Of a DNA stretch of 64,000 bases, positions 25,257-34,495 are shown piece after piece (position 1 is the first letter of the stretch; the number at the start of each line of letters is the position of its first letter). The stretch is from Streptomyces humi (GTDB lineage: Bacteria > Actinomycetota > Actinomycetes > Streptomycetales > Streptomycetaceae). The stretch covers positions 31,945-95,944 of the forward strand of contig NZ_LBMU02000089.1 of assembly GCF_001005085.2 (NCBI RefSeq). Direction: 5' to 3'. The notes beneath the pieces are model-generated. The model was not told the DNA's origin. It did no database searches and saw nothing but the letters and a program-made list of their open reading frames with translations. The position numbers and the translations under genes were made by a program.

Positions 25257-25955
25257 TCAGGCGGGTGGCGCGGGCGGGCCCGTGCCGGGGCAGCGGGCGG
25301 TGCGCGTCGTCGTCGTGTGCTCCAGCCAGCGGGCCTCGATCTCGCGGCCGTCCGGGAGGGTGTGGCGCGACGGCCCGTCGGCGGCGACGAAACCGGCGTT
25401 CGCCAGGGCCCGCGCGCTCGCGCCGTTCGCCGGTTCGTGTCCCGCCCGTACCGTCCGCAGCCCCAGGTGGGTGTGGGCGAGGAGCACGGCGGCCGTGAAC
25501 AGTTCGGTGCCCAGCCCCTGTCCGCGCGCGTCGGGGGCGAGCCAGCCGCCGATCTCGCCGGTGCCGGGATGCACCCCCGTGCTCCCGGCGTACCTGCCGT
25601 CGTCCAGCCGGACGGCGACCAGTATCACCTCGTCGTCGGGACCCGGTTCCCAGGGCTGGGCCAGCAGGTTCCTGGTCGTCCGGGACGAACGCAGGGCGCC
25701 GGTGTCCCCGGGCCGCAGCCCGAGCAGGGTCTTGACGACGTGCGGGTCGGACAGGACGCGTTCGCCCCAGCCGAGCCACCGCTGGGCCTCGGCGTCCGAG
25801 GCGGCGGCCAGGGCGGCGGCGAGGTCCAGGGACGTCTCGGGGGTGTAGAGCAGCAGGCGCGCGGTACGCAGGGTGTGCCGCCGGGACCAGCAGGGACCGG
25901 GCAACGGGAGCAGGGGGCCCGCCGCCCGTCTCCGGCCCCACCGCGGCCAGCCCAT
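25257..25955 (-). CDS. GNAT-family N-acetyltransferase (RimJ/RimL-like)
   Basis: Protein of 232 residues. After an Arg-rich start it follows the RimJ-like GNAT layout: TLRTARLLLYTP, the beta-strand VILVAVRLDDGRYAGSTGVHPGTGEIGGWL and the acetyl-CoA loop DARGQGLGTELF (RxxGxG/A), then RTVRAGHEPANGASARALANAGF. The ATG at 25955 has GGAGGGGG upstream. The acceptor may be a protein N-terminus or a small amine. It is divergent from the large regulator at 26184 and is separated from it by a 13-bp repeat array. Confidence 0.87.
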   Translation of the reverse strand: MGWPRWGRRRAAGPLLPLPGPCWSRRHTLRTARLLLYTPETSLDLAAALAAASDAEAQRWLGWGERVLSDPHVVKTLLGLRPGDTGALRSSRTTRNLLAQPWEPGPDDEVILVAVRLDDGRYAGSTGVHPGTGEIGGWLAPDARGQGLGTELFTAAVLLAHTHLGLRTVRAGHEPANGASARALANAGFVAADGPSRHTLPDGREIEARWLEHTTTTRTARCPGTGPPAPPA

Positions 25956-25984
25956 GCGCTCCCCCTCCGCCCCGAAGAACCCCG

Positions 25985-26061
25985 GTGTGTTCCGGAGGCG
26001 CGTTTCGAAGGCGCGTTCCGGAGGTGTGTTCCGGAGTGCGTTCCGGAGGTGTGTTCCGGCG
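25985..26061. repeat. Six 12-13 bp tandem repeats in a divergent control region
   Basis: Units near GTGTGTTCCGGAG and GCGCGTTCCGGAG alternate; five are 13 bp and one is 12 bp. The palindromic TCCGGA recurs every 13 bp, so the array could be a protein-binding ladder or a neutral slippage product. It is 30 bp upstream of the GNAT start and 120 bp upstream of the regulator. Confidence 0.85.
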
Positions 26062-26171
26062 CGCTGCCCGGACGACGGCCGGATTCTAGTGTGCCGTGGC
26101 CGTGTACCGGTCTCCGGAGGGCGTTCGAAAGTACCTTCGCCCAAGGGCGTCGAAGGGGAGCGCACCCCAAC

Positions 26172-26183
26172 TAATCTGCACGG
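26172..26183 (+). promoter_or_regulatory. Probable leaderless promoter of the AfsR-like regulator
   Basis: TAATCT (26172-26177) is a good -10 hexamer and the GTG start is 7 nt after it. No ribosome site is placed for that GTG, and a GAAGGGGAG run is too far upstream. The messenger therefore probably begins at the start codon. No clear -35 was found. Confidence 0.5.
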
Positions 26184-29100
26184 GTGACCACCGAGCTGAC
26201 CCTGCTGCCCCGAGTCGTCTGCCGCGGCCGGGAGATCACCGCGCCCCGGCTGCGCGGACTGCTGGCGCTGCTCGCCGGGGACCTGCGCACCGGGTGCAGC
26301 ACGGGGCGGCTGGTGGCGGGGCTGTGGCCGGACGAACAGCCGGAGCGGCCGGGCAAGGCGGTGCAGGTCCTGGTGTCGCGGCTGCGGTCGCAGCTGGGTG
26401 CCGAGCTGATCGTCAGCACACCGGCCGGGTACCGGCTGGCGCTGGACGGGACGCAGGTCGACGCCACGGCGCTGGCGCTGCACGAGGCGGCGAGCGCGGA
26501 GCGGGCGCGGGCCGGCGACCACGACGCGGCCCTCGCGCGGGCGGAGGCGGGGCTGGCGCTCTGGGACGGGAACGTCGGCGCCGGAGCGGACGAGGATCTG
26601 CACGACCCGGTGGTGGCGCTGCGCGTCGAACGGGTGCGGGTGCACCGCGCGCTGATCCGGTCGCGGGCGCTGGCGCTCGCCCGGGTCGGGCGGCGGTCGG
26701 AGGCCGCCGCGCCGCTGGCGGAGCTGGCCCGGACGCTGCCGCGGGACGAGGAGGTGCTGGCCGAGCTGCTGCGCTGCGAGGCGGCCACCACGGGCCGGGC
26801 CGCGGCCCTGACCCGGTTCGACGCCTACCGCCGCCGCCTGCGGGACGAGCTGGGGGCCGACCCGGGGCCCGGTTTGCGGGCCGTCCACCAGGAGTTGCTG
26901 CGCACGGACGTGCCGGCCGCCCGGCACGGCGTGCCGCACGAGCCGAACCCGCTGCTGGGGCGGGACGCCGACATCGCCGCCGTGGCCGGGCTGCTGCGGG
27001 GTGCCCGGGTGGTCACCGTCGTCGGCCCCGGCGGCCTGGGCAAGACCCGGCTCTCGCACGCGGTGAGCCGAGCGGCCGAACAGTCCGTCGTGCACTTCGT
27101 GCCCCTGGCCGGTGTCACCGCGGACGACGACGTGGCGGACGAGGTGGCCTCCGCCGTCGGCGGCCCGGACAGCCGTCAGCCCGCGGGCGGCAAGGACGTG
27201 GTGAGCGGCATCCTCGCGGCGCTGGGACCGGGGCCCGCGCTGCTGGTACTGGACAACTGCGAGCACGTCGTCGCCGCCGCGTCCGCTCTCGTACAGGCGC
27301 TGGTCTCGCGGTCGAAGGAGCTGCGGGTGCTGGCCACCAGCCGGGCTCCTCTTGGGCTGACCTCGGAGTCCGTGTACGCGCTGCCGGAGCTGTCGCCGGC
27401 GACCTCCGCCGAGCTCTTCGCGCAGCGGGCGCGGGCCGCCAGACCCGGCGTGGAACTGCCCGCCGCGCAGGTCGCCGAGATCTGCCGGCACCTGGACGGG
27501 CTCCCGCTGGCCGTGGAGCTGGCCGCGGCCCGCGTGCGCGTGCTGTCCGTGGCCGACATCGCGCGCCGCCTCCAGGACCGTTTCGCGCTGCTGCGCGGGG
27601 GCGCCCGGGACGCACCGGAGCGGCACCGCACGCTCCAGGCCGTCGTCGAGTGGAGCTGGCACCTGCTGGAACCCGAGGGCCGGGCGGCGCTGCGCGCGCT
27701 GTCGGTGTTCCCGGGCGGTTTCGACGCGGACGCGGCGGAGTACGTGCTCGGCGAACACGGGACCGGGGACGGCGGCACGCTGGATCTGCTGGAGCAGTTG
27801 GCCGACCAGTCCCTGATCAAGGTGGGGGAAGGCCCTTCCGGGGTGCGTTTCCACATGCTGGAGACGCTGCGGGAGTTCGGTGCCGCGCGGCGGGCCGAGG
27901 CGGGCGAGGCCGCGCTGGTGACGGACCGGTTCCTGTCCTGGGCACGGGACTTCGGCCGGGCGTACCACGACGCGATGTTCGGCGACGAGGCGGTGGCCGC
28001 GTTCGACCGCGTCCGTGCCGAGCAGGACAACCTGGTCCTGGCGCTGCGGTACGCGCTGGCCCGGACCGACTGCCCGGCGATCGCCGCGCTCACCGCCGTA
28101 CTGGCCTCCCTGTGGTCCGTCGGCAACAACTACCTGCGGTTCGTGACGCTCGCCGCCGAGACCGGCGGACCGCTGTCCAGGTACCGCCCGGAGCCCGGGC
28201 ACCCGGAGGACGTGGAGGCGGTGCGGAGCGCGGCGGCGATCTGCACGGCCGGCCTCTTCATGGGCTACGGCCCGCACGCCGTACGCCAGTTGGTCACGCT
28301 GCGCCGGCTGCCGCCGGCCCCGCCGGACACCGTGATGCGGGCGCTGGCCACCGTGCTGTCCGCCGTCCCGGACATGCACCCGCCGGACTGGGCCCGGTTG
28401 CGGGAGCTGTGCGACTCCGGCGAACCGCTGCTGGCGGGCCTCGCCTCGGGCGTCGCCAGCTATCTGTGGGAGACCGCCTACGACACGGAGCGGGCGCTGG
28501 ACCACGCGCGCCGGATGCTCGCCCTGGTGCGGCCGCTCGGCAATCCGATCATGCTGCTGCTCAGTCACGGGCGGATCAGCGAGCTGTGCCTCAAGACGGA
28601 GCGCGGCGCCGAGGCGTACGACCATCTGCGGGCCGCGGACGCGATCGGCGAGGTCGGCGGCTGGTCGGACGCGATCGGCGTCCGCTACGGGCTGGTGTCC
28701 GCCTGTCTGCAACGCGGGGAGATCGACGAGGCGGAGTACTGGCTGGGCCTGGCCGCCCCGGACCGGCAGCCGGAGTCGCCGCAGGCCTTCACCCCCGAAC
28801 TGCTCCAGGCGCGGGCGGAGATCGCGCTGGCCCGGGGGCTGACCGAGGTCGGTCTCGGGCTCTGGCGGCAGGCGGCCGGAGGGATCCGGGAGGCCAGCCG
28901 GCTGGCGGCGGACGACCCGTTCCTGGAGTCCTGGTCGCTCCAGGTACAGGCGGCTGCACTCGCGGCGCACGCGCAGCACGGCCGGGTGGAGCCGGTGGCA
29001 CACCTGGCCGACGGCCTGCGGGAGCGACTGCTCGCCATGCTGTCGGACTCCGGCCCCGATCCCGCCGCGGGCCCCGATGCCGCCGGGGGCTCCGGTGCCG

Positions 29101-29402
29101 CCTCCGGCGCGCCCGGTGCCGGGGATCTGCTCGAACTCCCCGTGTACGGCTCGGTGTTGCTGGCGCTCGGGTTCGCCGGACTGGCCCGGGGCGACACGGC
29201 GGCGGTACGGCTGCTGGCGCTGGCGGAGCGGCTGCCGGTGATGCGGGACCTGCCGACCATGTCCTCGGCCCGGTCCCGGGAGGCCGCCGAGAACGCGGAC
29301 GGGGCCGCGTACGCCGACGCGAGGTCGGGGTACGCGGCCCTGGGGCGGGATCAGTTGCGGACGGCGGCCCTGCACGAGCTCACTGCCGGGGCTCGCGGTT
29401 GA
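26184..29402 (+). CDS. Large AfsR/SARP-type regulator with STAND ATPase domain
   Basis: Protein of 1072 residues. A DNA-binding winged helix (1-90) and a BTAD domain (95-245, ending RRRLRDELGADPGPGLRAVHQELL) are followed by an NB-ARC-like ATPase with Walker A VVGPGGLGKTRLSH near residue 280, Walker B PALLVLDNCEHV and an RVLATSRAPLGL sensor. The 450-residue C-terminus is alpha-helical and repeat-like (TPR-type). The 29040-29110 part codes a DPAAGPDAAGGSGAA linker. It ends 23 bp inside the convergent ABC permease gene, whose expression it may control. Such proteins are usually pleiotropic or pathway-specific activators. Confidence 0.92.
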   Translation: MTTELTLLPRVVCRGREITAPRLRGLLALLAGDLRTGCSTGRLVAGLWPDEQPERPGKAVQVLVSRLRSQLGAELIVSTPAGYRLALDGTQVDATALALHEAASAERARAGDHDAALARAEAGLALWDGNVGAGADEDLHDPVVALRVERVRVHRALIRSRALALARVGRRSEAAAPLAELARTLPRDEEVLAELLRCEAATTGRAAALTRFDAYRRRLRDELGADPGPGLRAVHQELLRTDVPAARHGVPHEPNPLLGRDADIAAVAGLLRGARVVTVVGPGGLGKTRLSHAVSRAAEQSVVHFVPLAGVTADDDVADEVASAVGGPDSRQPAGGKDVVSGILAALGPGPALLVLDNCEHVVAAASALVQALVSRSKELRVLATSRAPLGLTSESVYALPELSPATSAELFAQRARAARPGVELPAAQVAEICRHLDGLPLAVELAAARVRVLSVADIARRLQDRFALLRGGARDAPERHRTLQAVVEWSWHLLEPEGRAALRALSVFPGGFDADAAEYVLGEHGTGDGGTLDLLEQLADQSLIKVGEGPSGVRFHMLETLREFGAARRAEAGEAALVTDRFLSWARDFGRAYHDAMFGDEAVAAFDRVRAEQDNLVLALRYALARTDCPAIAALTAVLASLWSVGNNYLRFVTLAAETGGPLSRYRPEPGHPEDVEAVRSAAAICTAGLFMGYGPHAVRQLVTLRRLPPAPPDTVMRALATVLSAVPDMHPPDWARLRELCDSGEPLLAGLASGVASYLWETAYDTERALDHARRMLALVRPLGNPIMLLLSHGRISELCLKTERGAEAYDHLRAADAIGEVGGWSDAIGVRYGLVSACLQRGEIDEAEYWLGLAAPDRQPESPQAFTPELLQARAEIALARGLTEVGLGLWRQAAGGIREASRLAADDPFLESWSLQVQAAALAAHAQHGRVEPVAHLADGLRERLLAMLSDSGPDPAAGPDAAGGSGAASGAPGAGDLLELPVYGSVLLALGFAGLARGDTAAVRLLALAERLPVMRDLPTMSSARSREAAENADGAAYADARSGYAALGRDQLRTAALHELTAGARG

Positions 29403-30189
29403 ACACCGCCCTGGACCAGAAGTAGCCCAGCACGGTCAGGCCCAGGCTCCAGCCGATGGCCAGCACCGCGTTCTCCGTACCGATCTCGCTGCCCAACAGC
29501 AGTCCGCGCAGGGTCTCGATGAAGGGCGAGAAGGGCTGGTACTCGGCGAACCAGCGGAACCAGCCCGGCATCGCGTCCACCGGTACGAACGCGCTGGACA
29601 GGAACGGCAGCATGACCAGCGGGGTCCCGATGTTGCTGGCGCCCTCGGCGTTGGGGCTGATCAGACCGATACCGACGGCGAGCCAGGTGACCGCGACGCT
29701 GACCAGGGCCATCAGACCGGCCGCCGCGAGCCACTCCAGCGGCGCGGCGTCGGGCCGGAACCCGATGGCCAGTCCGATGCCCAGGACCAGCACCAGGGCC
29801 ATCATGGTCTGGATCACGCTGCCGACGACGTGGCCGATCAGCACGGAGGCGCGGGAGATCGCCATGGTGCGGAACCTGGCCATGATGCCCTCGGTCATGT
29901 CGGTGGCCACGGACACCGCGGTGCCGAGCGAGGTCATGGCCACGGTCAGGAAGAGGATGCCGGGGACCAGGTAGTCGACGTACTGGGACCGGTCGGCGTG
30001 GCCGCCGGTGATGCCGGCGCTCATCACGTTGCCGAAGACGTAGACGAAGAGGAGCAGCAGGATGACCGGGGTGAGCAGCAGGTTCAGGGTGAGCGAGGGG
30101 TAGCGGCGGGCGTGCAGGAGGTTGCGCCGCAGCATGGTCAGGTTGTCGCGGAAGGCGTACGCCCGCGGGGCAGAGGATGCGGTACTCAT
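29380..30189 (-). CDS. ABC-2 type exporter permease (DrrB-like)
   Basis: Protein of 269 residues with six predicted membrane spans, for example LLLTPVILLLLFVYVFGNV and the C-terminal IGWSLGLTVLGYFWSRAVF. The ABC-2 signature region LVMLPFLSSAFVPVDAMPGWFRWFAEYQPFSPFIETLRGLLLG is typical of daunorubicin-resistance-type DrrB permeases. Its ATG overlaps the ATPase gene stop by 4 bp. With the ATPase it forms a half-size drug or lipid exporter. Confidence 0.93.
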   Translation of the reverse strand: MSTASSAPRAYAFRDNLTMLRRNLLHARRYPSLTLNLLLTPVILLLLFVYVFGNVMSAGITGGHADRSQYVDYLVPGILFLTVAMTSLGTAVSVATDMTEGIMARFRTMAISRASVLIGHVVGSVIQTMMALVLVLGIGLAIGFRPDAAPLEWLAAAGLMALVSVAVTWLAVGIGLISPNAEGASNIGTPLVMLPFLSSAFVPVDAMPGWFRWFAEYQPFSPFIETLRGLLLGSEIGTENAVLAIGWSLGLTVLGYFWSRAVFNREPRQ

Positions 30190-31181
30190 CGGACGGTCTC
30201 CTTGGCGGTGACGGCGGTGTCGGTGTCGGTGGCGGTGTCGGTGGCTGCGGGGCTGCCCGTCAGGGCGAAGAACACGTCGTCCAGGTCGGGGGTGTGCACC
30301 GAGAGTTCGTCGGCCTCGATGCCGGCGGCGTCCAGCCAGTCGAGGATGGCGCGCAGTTCGCGCTGGCTGCCGCCGCTGGGGATCTGGAGGGTGAGCGCCT
30401 CGTCGTCGCGGGTGGTCTCGCGCAACGCGGTGGCCGCCTGCTCGTAGGTCACCGGGTCGGTGAACCGGAGCCGGACGTGGCCGCCCGGTACCAGCCGCTT
30501 GAGTTCCTCGGCGCTGCCCTCGGCGACGATCCTGCCGCCGTTGAGCACGGCGATGCGGTCGGCGAGCTGGTCGGCCTCCTCCAGGTACTGGGTGGTGAGG
30601 AAGACGGTGGTGCCGCCGGCGACCAGCTCCCGGATGATCTGCCACATGGTGTGGCGGGATCGCGGGTCGAGGCCGGTGGTCGGCTCGTCGAGGAAGATGA
30701 CCCGAGGGCTGCCGACCAGGGTCATGGCGATGTCGAGCCGGCGTTTCATGCCGCCGGAGTAGGTGGAGGCGGCCTTCTTCGCGGCCTCCACCAGGTCGAA
30801 GCGCTCCAGGAGCTCGGCCACCACCCGGCGCCCCTCGGCGCGGGGCAGGTGGTGCAGGTCGGCCATCAGGAGCATGTTCTCCTCGCCGGTGATCAGTCCG
30901 TCCACCGCGGAGAACTGGCCGGTGACGCCGATCGCGGCCCGTACCGCCTGGGCCTCGGCGACGAGGTCGTGTCCGCCGATCCGGGCCTCGCCGCCGTCGG
31001 CGGAGATCAGCGTGGAGAGGATGTTGACGGCGGTGGTCTTGCCCGCGCCGTTCGGCCCGAGCAACGAGAAGACGGTGCCGGCGGGCACCTGGAAGTCGAT
31101 GCCGTCGAGGACCGTCTTGTCCCCGTAGGCCTTGCGCAACCCGGTGGCTGCGATCGCGAGTTCGTGGTCGGTCGAAGTCAT
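30186..31181 (-). CDS. ABC exporter ATP-binding protein (DrrA-like)
   Basis: Protein of 331 residues. Walker A is SLLGPNGAGKTTAVNIL, the signature is YSGGMKRRLDIAMTLVG, and Walker B is RVIFLDEPTTGLDPRSR, followed by the H-loop region VFLTTQYLEEADQL. The extended C-terminal domain (about 225-331) is typical of the DrrA subfamily. It is the first gene of the two-gene operon with the permease. The substrate is unknown. It is about 7 kb from the polyketide genes, so it is not clearly part of that cluster. Confidence 0.95.
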   Translation of the reverse strand: MTSTDHELAIAATGLRKAYGDKTVLDGIDFQVPAGTVFSLLGPNGAGKTTAVNILSTLISADGGEARIGGHDLVAEAQAVRAAIGVTGQFSAVDGLITGEENMLLMADLHHLPRAEGRRVVAELLERFDLVEAAKKAASTYSGGMKRRLDIAMTLVGSPRVIFLDEPTTGLDPRSRHTMWQIIRELVAGGTTVFLTTQYLEEADQLADRIAVLNGGRIVAEGSAEELKRLVPGGHVRLRFTDPVTYEQAATALRETTRDDEALTLQIPSGGSQRELRAILDWLDAAGIEADELSVHTPDLDDVFFALTGSPAATDTATDTDTAVTAKETVR

Positions 31182-31334
31182 GCCGCAGAGCTTGCGGCCG
31201 CCCCGGTTCAGTTCGGCTTCAGCCCGGTTTCAGTCCGCCGGCACGGGCTTCAGGCCGCTGAAACACGCAGGTGAGAGCGGAGCGAGCAGCCTTTCCACAC
31301 CTTTCCCATAGGAATGGTGGTTAAGGTCCCGCGC

Positions 31335-32240
31335 ATGCATTCCACCGTTCCGATCGTCATCGCGGGGGCCCTGGTCGGCTTTGCCGTGGGGCTCACCGGC
31401 ATGGGCGGCGGAGCGCTGATGACCCCGATCATGGTCATGGTGTTCGGAGTGAACCCCACGGCGGCCATCGGCAGCGACCTGGCCGCGTCCGTGTTCATGA
31501 AGCCGTTCGGCGCCCTGGTCCACCAGCGTGCGGGCACCGTGCGCTGGGACATCGTGCGCCGACTGCTGCCCACCGCCGTACCGGCCGCGTTCGGCGGGGT
31601 GTTCCTGCTCCGCGCGCTCGGCGACGGCGACGCGCTCCAGCAGCGCGTCAAGTACGTCGTCGGTACGGCGCTGCTGCTCGCCGTCGCCGGCATGCTGGCC
31701 CGCCTCTGGCTCGACCGCCGCCGCCCGGACCCGGCCGACGAGGACGAGCACGTACCGGTACGGCCCGTGGTGACGCCGCTCATCGGACTGGTCGGCGGGG
31801 TGATCGTGGGGATGACCTCGGTCGGCTCGGGCTCCCTGATCATCGTGATGCTGATGCTGGCCCACCCCCGGCTGAAGGCCAATCACCTCGTCGGCACGGA
31901 CCTGGTGCAGGCCATCCCCATGGTGGCCGCCGCCGCCCTCGGCCATGTCCTCGTCGGCGACGCCGACCTGGGGCTGGCGGCGACCCTGCTGATCGGAGCC
32001 GTCCCGGGCGTGCTGCTCGGGTCCGTCGTCTCCAGCCGGGTCGCGGGCCCCGTGGTGCGCTGGGCGCTGGTCGTGCTGCTCACCGGGTCCGGCCTGTCGA
32101 TGCTGAAGGCGCCGTCCGCGGTGATCCTGCTCGGCTGCCTGGGGATGGCCCTGCTCGGCGGGCTCGTCGACGTGCGCGACCGGCGCACCTCCGCGGGGAC
32201 CGGGGCCGCCGAGACGGCGGACGTCACCACCGGTTCCTAG
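31335..32240 (+). CDS. TauE/SafE-family membrane permease
   Basis: Protein of 301 residues with eight hydrophobic segments in two inverted halves, as in the TauE/SafE (DUF81) family of sulfite/organosulfonate or organic anion exporters. The repeated motif appears as VGFAVGLTGMGGGALMTPIM in the first half and GGVIVGMTSVGSGSLIIVMLM in the second. The ATG at 31335 is supported by TAAGG 8 nt upstream, which may instead be a -10. The upstream neighbour is divergent, and a 16-bp repeat follows the gene. Confidence 0.9.
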   Translation: MHSTVPIVIAGALVGFAVGLTGMGGGALMTPIMVMVFGVNPTAAIGSDLAASVFMKPFGALVHQRAGTVRWDIVRRLLPTAVPAAFGGVFLLRALGDGDALQQRVKYVVGTALLLAVAGMLARLWLDRRRPDPADEDEHVPVRPVVTPLIGLVGGVIVGMTSVGSGSLIIVMLMLAHPRLKANHLVGTDLVQAIPMVAAAALGHVLVGDADLGLAATLLIGAVPGVLLGSVVSSRVAGPVVRWALVVLLTGSGLSMLKAPSAVILLGCLGMALLGGLVDVRDRRTSAGTGAAETADVTTGS

Positions 32241-32264
32241 CACACCGGCGACCGGGCGACCCCG

Positions 32265-32344
32265 CGTGGGCGGGCCGTGCCGTGGGCGGGCCGTGCCGTG
32301 GGCGGGCCGTGCCGTGGGCGGGCCGTGTCGTGGGCGGGCCGTGC
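32265..32344. repeat. Five 16-bp tandem repeats
   Basis: CGTGGGCGGGCCGTGC occurs five times with exactly 16 bp spacing and one substitution (unit 4 ends in T). The array lies 25 bp after the TauE stop and upstream of the alkaline phosphatase promoter region. Near-identity of the units suggests recent expansion. Confidence 0.95.
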
Positions 32345-32471
32345 TCACCTCGTACGTTACGTTTCCGATACTCCAACAGGGCCAGCCATTTACCTTGGCT
32401 TTGCGTGGACATGGTGATCTGACCCGCGTCGTCATCGCATCCGCACACCGGACGCCCAAGGAGTCGTATCC

Positions 32472-33836
32472 ATGCCCCGATCCACCCGCCGTCACCTCGT
32501 GGTCGCCACCGCCGTGATCACCGCGGCCACCGCCGCCGTGGCGGTGACCACCGCGGCCGGCGCCTTCGACAGCGCCCAGCAGGCGAAGAACGCCATCCAG
32601 GGCGGCAAGGCGAAGAACGTCATCCTGCTGATCGGCGACGGCATGGGGGACTCGGAGATCACCCTCGCCCGCGACTACACGGTCGGCGCGAACGGCCGCC
32701 TGAACATGGACAGGCTGCCGCTCACCGGCGCCTACACCACGTACGCCGTGCACGAGGACGGCTCTCCGGACTACGTCACCGACTCCGCGGCCAGCGGCAC
32801 CGGCTGGGCGACCGGCGTGAAGACCGTCAACGGCCGTATCTCCAAGACGCCCGGCAGCGACAAGGCCGTGAAGACCGTCCTGGAGCTGGCGCAGAAGAAC
32901 GGCTACGCCACCGGCAGCGTGACCACGGCCGAGCTCACCGACGCCACCCCGGCCGTGCTCGCCTCGCACGTCACCGACCGTTCCTGCCAGGGCCCGGCCG
33001 ACATGGCCAAGTGCGCGAAGGACACCATCGCGGCCGGCGGCCCCGGCTCGATCGCCGAGCAGTCCGTGAACCACAAGGTCGACGTCCTCATCGGCGGCGG
33101 CAAGCAGCGCTTCGACCAGACCGTGACCGACGGCAAGTACAAGGGCCTGACCGTCACCCAGCAGGCGCAGAAGCTCGGCTACCAGGTGGTCACCGACAGC
33201 GCCGGCCTGAAGAACGCGAAGGCCGGCAAGCCGGTGCTCGGCCTGCTCGCCTCCGGCAACGTGCCGGTGGAGTGGACCGGCAAGGCGGCGGCCGTCGGCG
33301 GCACCGACCCGCAGCGCTGCGTCACCTCCAACCCGAACCGCCCGGCCACCACGCCGAGCCTCGCGGACTCCGCCACCAAGTCGATCCAGCTCCTGGAGGC
33401 CAAGCAGCAGGCCAAGCACTCGAAGCAGGGCTTCTTCCTTCAGATCGAGGGCGCCTCCATCGACAAGCAGGACCACGCGGCCGACCCGTGCGGCCAGATC
33501 GGCGAGACCGCCGCGTTCGACAAGGCCGTCAAGGTCGCCCGCGCGTACGCGGCCAAGCACCCCGACACGCTGGTCGTCACCACCGCCGACCACGGCCACA
33601 CCAGCCAGATCGTCCCGCTGGAGGCCACCCCGCCCGGCCTGTCCTCGACCCTGGTCACCGACGAGGGCCAGCAGCTGAAGGTCAACTACTCGTCCAACAC
33701 GCCGGGCCTGTCGCAGGAGCACACCGGTACGCAGGTCCGGATCGCCGCGCAGGGGCCGTTCGCCTACCGCGTCCTCGGCGTCACCAACCAGACCGACCTG
33801 TTCACCACGGTCCGCGAGGCCCTGCGGCTGCGCTGA
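32472..33836 (+). CDS. Secreted alkaline phosphatase (PhoA family)
   Basis: Protein of 454 residues. Residues 1-35 are a signal peptide (RRHLVVATAVITAATAAVAVTTAAGA). The catalytic domain has VILLIGDGMGDSE (metal-binding Asp), the phospho-serine motif DSAASGTGWATG at about 105-116, TTAELTDATPA, EGASIDKQDHA and the C-terminal VTTADHGHTSQ. An AAGGAG ribosome site precedes the ATG. It hydrolyses phosphate monoesters outside the cell for phosphate supply. I looked for a PhoP box: a GCTCACCTC heptamer-like element occurs at about 32343 but without a proper tandem repeat. Confidence 0.95.
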   Translation: MPRSTRRHLVVATAVITAATAAVAVTTAAGAFDSAQQAKNAIQGGKAKNVILLIGDGMGDSEITLARDYTVGANGRLNMDRLPLTGAYTTYAVHEDGSPDYVTDSAASGTGWATGVKTVNGRISKTPGSDKAVKTVLELAQKNGYATGSVTTAELTDATPAVLASHVTDRSCQGPADMAKCAKDTIAAGGPGSIAEQSVNHKVDVLIGGGKQRFDQTVTDGKYKGLTVTQQAQKLGYQVVTDSAGLKNAKAGKPVLGLLASGNVPVEWTGKAAAVGGTDPQRCVTSNPNRPATTPSLADSATKSIQLLEAKQQAKHSKQGFFLQIEGASIDKQDHAADPCGQIGETAAFDKAVKVARAYAAKHPDTLVVTTADHGHTSQIVPLEATPPGLSSTLVTDEGQQLKVNYSSNTPGLSQEHTGTQVRIAAQGPFAYRVLGVTNQTDLFTTVREALRLR

Positions 33837-33972
33837 CCGGATCCGCGGGGCCGGGGAGGACGGCCGCCACCGCCCTCCCCGGCCGCTTTCGACTCGCGGA
33901 CCCCACCGCCCGCGCGCGACCATGGGCGAAGTCGCTCTGAAATCGCCCTGGAGTCGCCCCGAAGGAGCGGGC

Positions 33973-34344
33973 ATGAGACGCAACCGACTGCTCACCTCGG
34001 CCGCGACGCTCGCCGCGACCGCCCTGCTGGGCCTCGCCGCACCCCACACCGCGGTGGCCGCCACCCCCGCGGACTCCTGCGCCTACGTGTCCGCGGGCTT
34101 CCGGCCGACCCTCACGTACGGCGACACCGGAGCGGCGGTCAGACAGGCGCAGTGCCTCAGCAACGCCTGGGGCGGCGTGCCGCCCAAGCTGGCGCCCGAC
34201 GGGATCTACGGCACCGCCCTGCTGAAGAAGATCGAGTGGATCCAGACCTGCCACGGCCTGCCCGCGAACGGTGTCGTCGGGGCCCGCACCTGGCAGTCCC
34301 TGTACCGCCCGGCCCTGGACTGCTACGTCCCGTACCCGGCCTGA
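33973..34344 (+). CDS. Secreted peptidoglycan-binding-domain protein
   Basis: Protein of 123 residues with a signal peptide (RRNRLLTSAATLAATALLGLAAPHTAVA) and a PG_binding_1 fold: LTYGDTGAAVRQAQCLSNAWG...DGIYGTALLKKIEWIQTCHGLPANGVVGARTWQSL. Four cysteines could form two disulfides. The ATG at 33973 has GAAGGAG upstream. There is no catalytic domain, so it is probably a cell-wall-anchored or wall-sensing small protein. The 34357-34411 downstream stretch is a C/T-rich run of CCCTG/CCCCT repeats. Confidence 0.88.
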   Translation: MRRNRLLTSAATLAATALLGLAAPHTAVAATPADSCAYVSAGFRPTLTYGDTGAAVRQAQCLSNAWGGVPPKLAPDGIYGTALLKKIEWIQTCHGLPANGVVGARTWQSLYRPALDCYVPYPA

Positions 34345-34495
34345 GAACAGCCCCGCTCCCCCTGCCCTCCTGCTCCCCTCCCCTCCCCTGCCCTGCCCTG
34401 CCCCGCCCTGCTCGCAACCGCTTTCCGGCCGCGCCCGTTAGGGTGTCATTAAAGAAAGCGCAAAGAAACCGACAGGACGAGACAGGGAGACGGTC

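Noticed and set aside
25257..29375. A 1372-codon open frame on the minus strand
   Set aside because: Only its last 232 codons (GNAT, from 25955) are a gene. The rest is antisense to the AfsR-like regulator and is Arg/Gln/Pro-rich shadow coding.
32341..32440. A PHO box for the alkaline phosphatase
   Set aside because: One GCTCACCTC element is present but without the second direct repeat needed for PhoP binding.
31230..34064. A 944-codon minus frame
   Set aside because: It is antisense to the TauE and alkaline phosphatase genes, both of which have clear domains.
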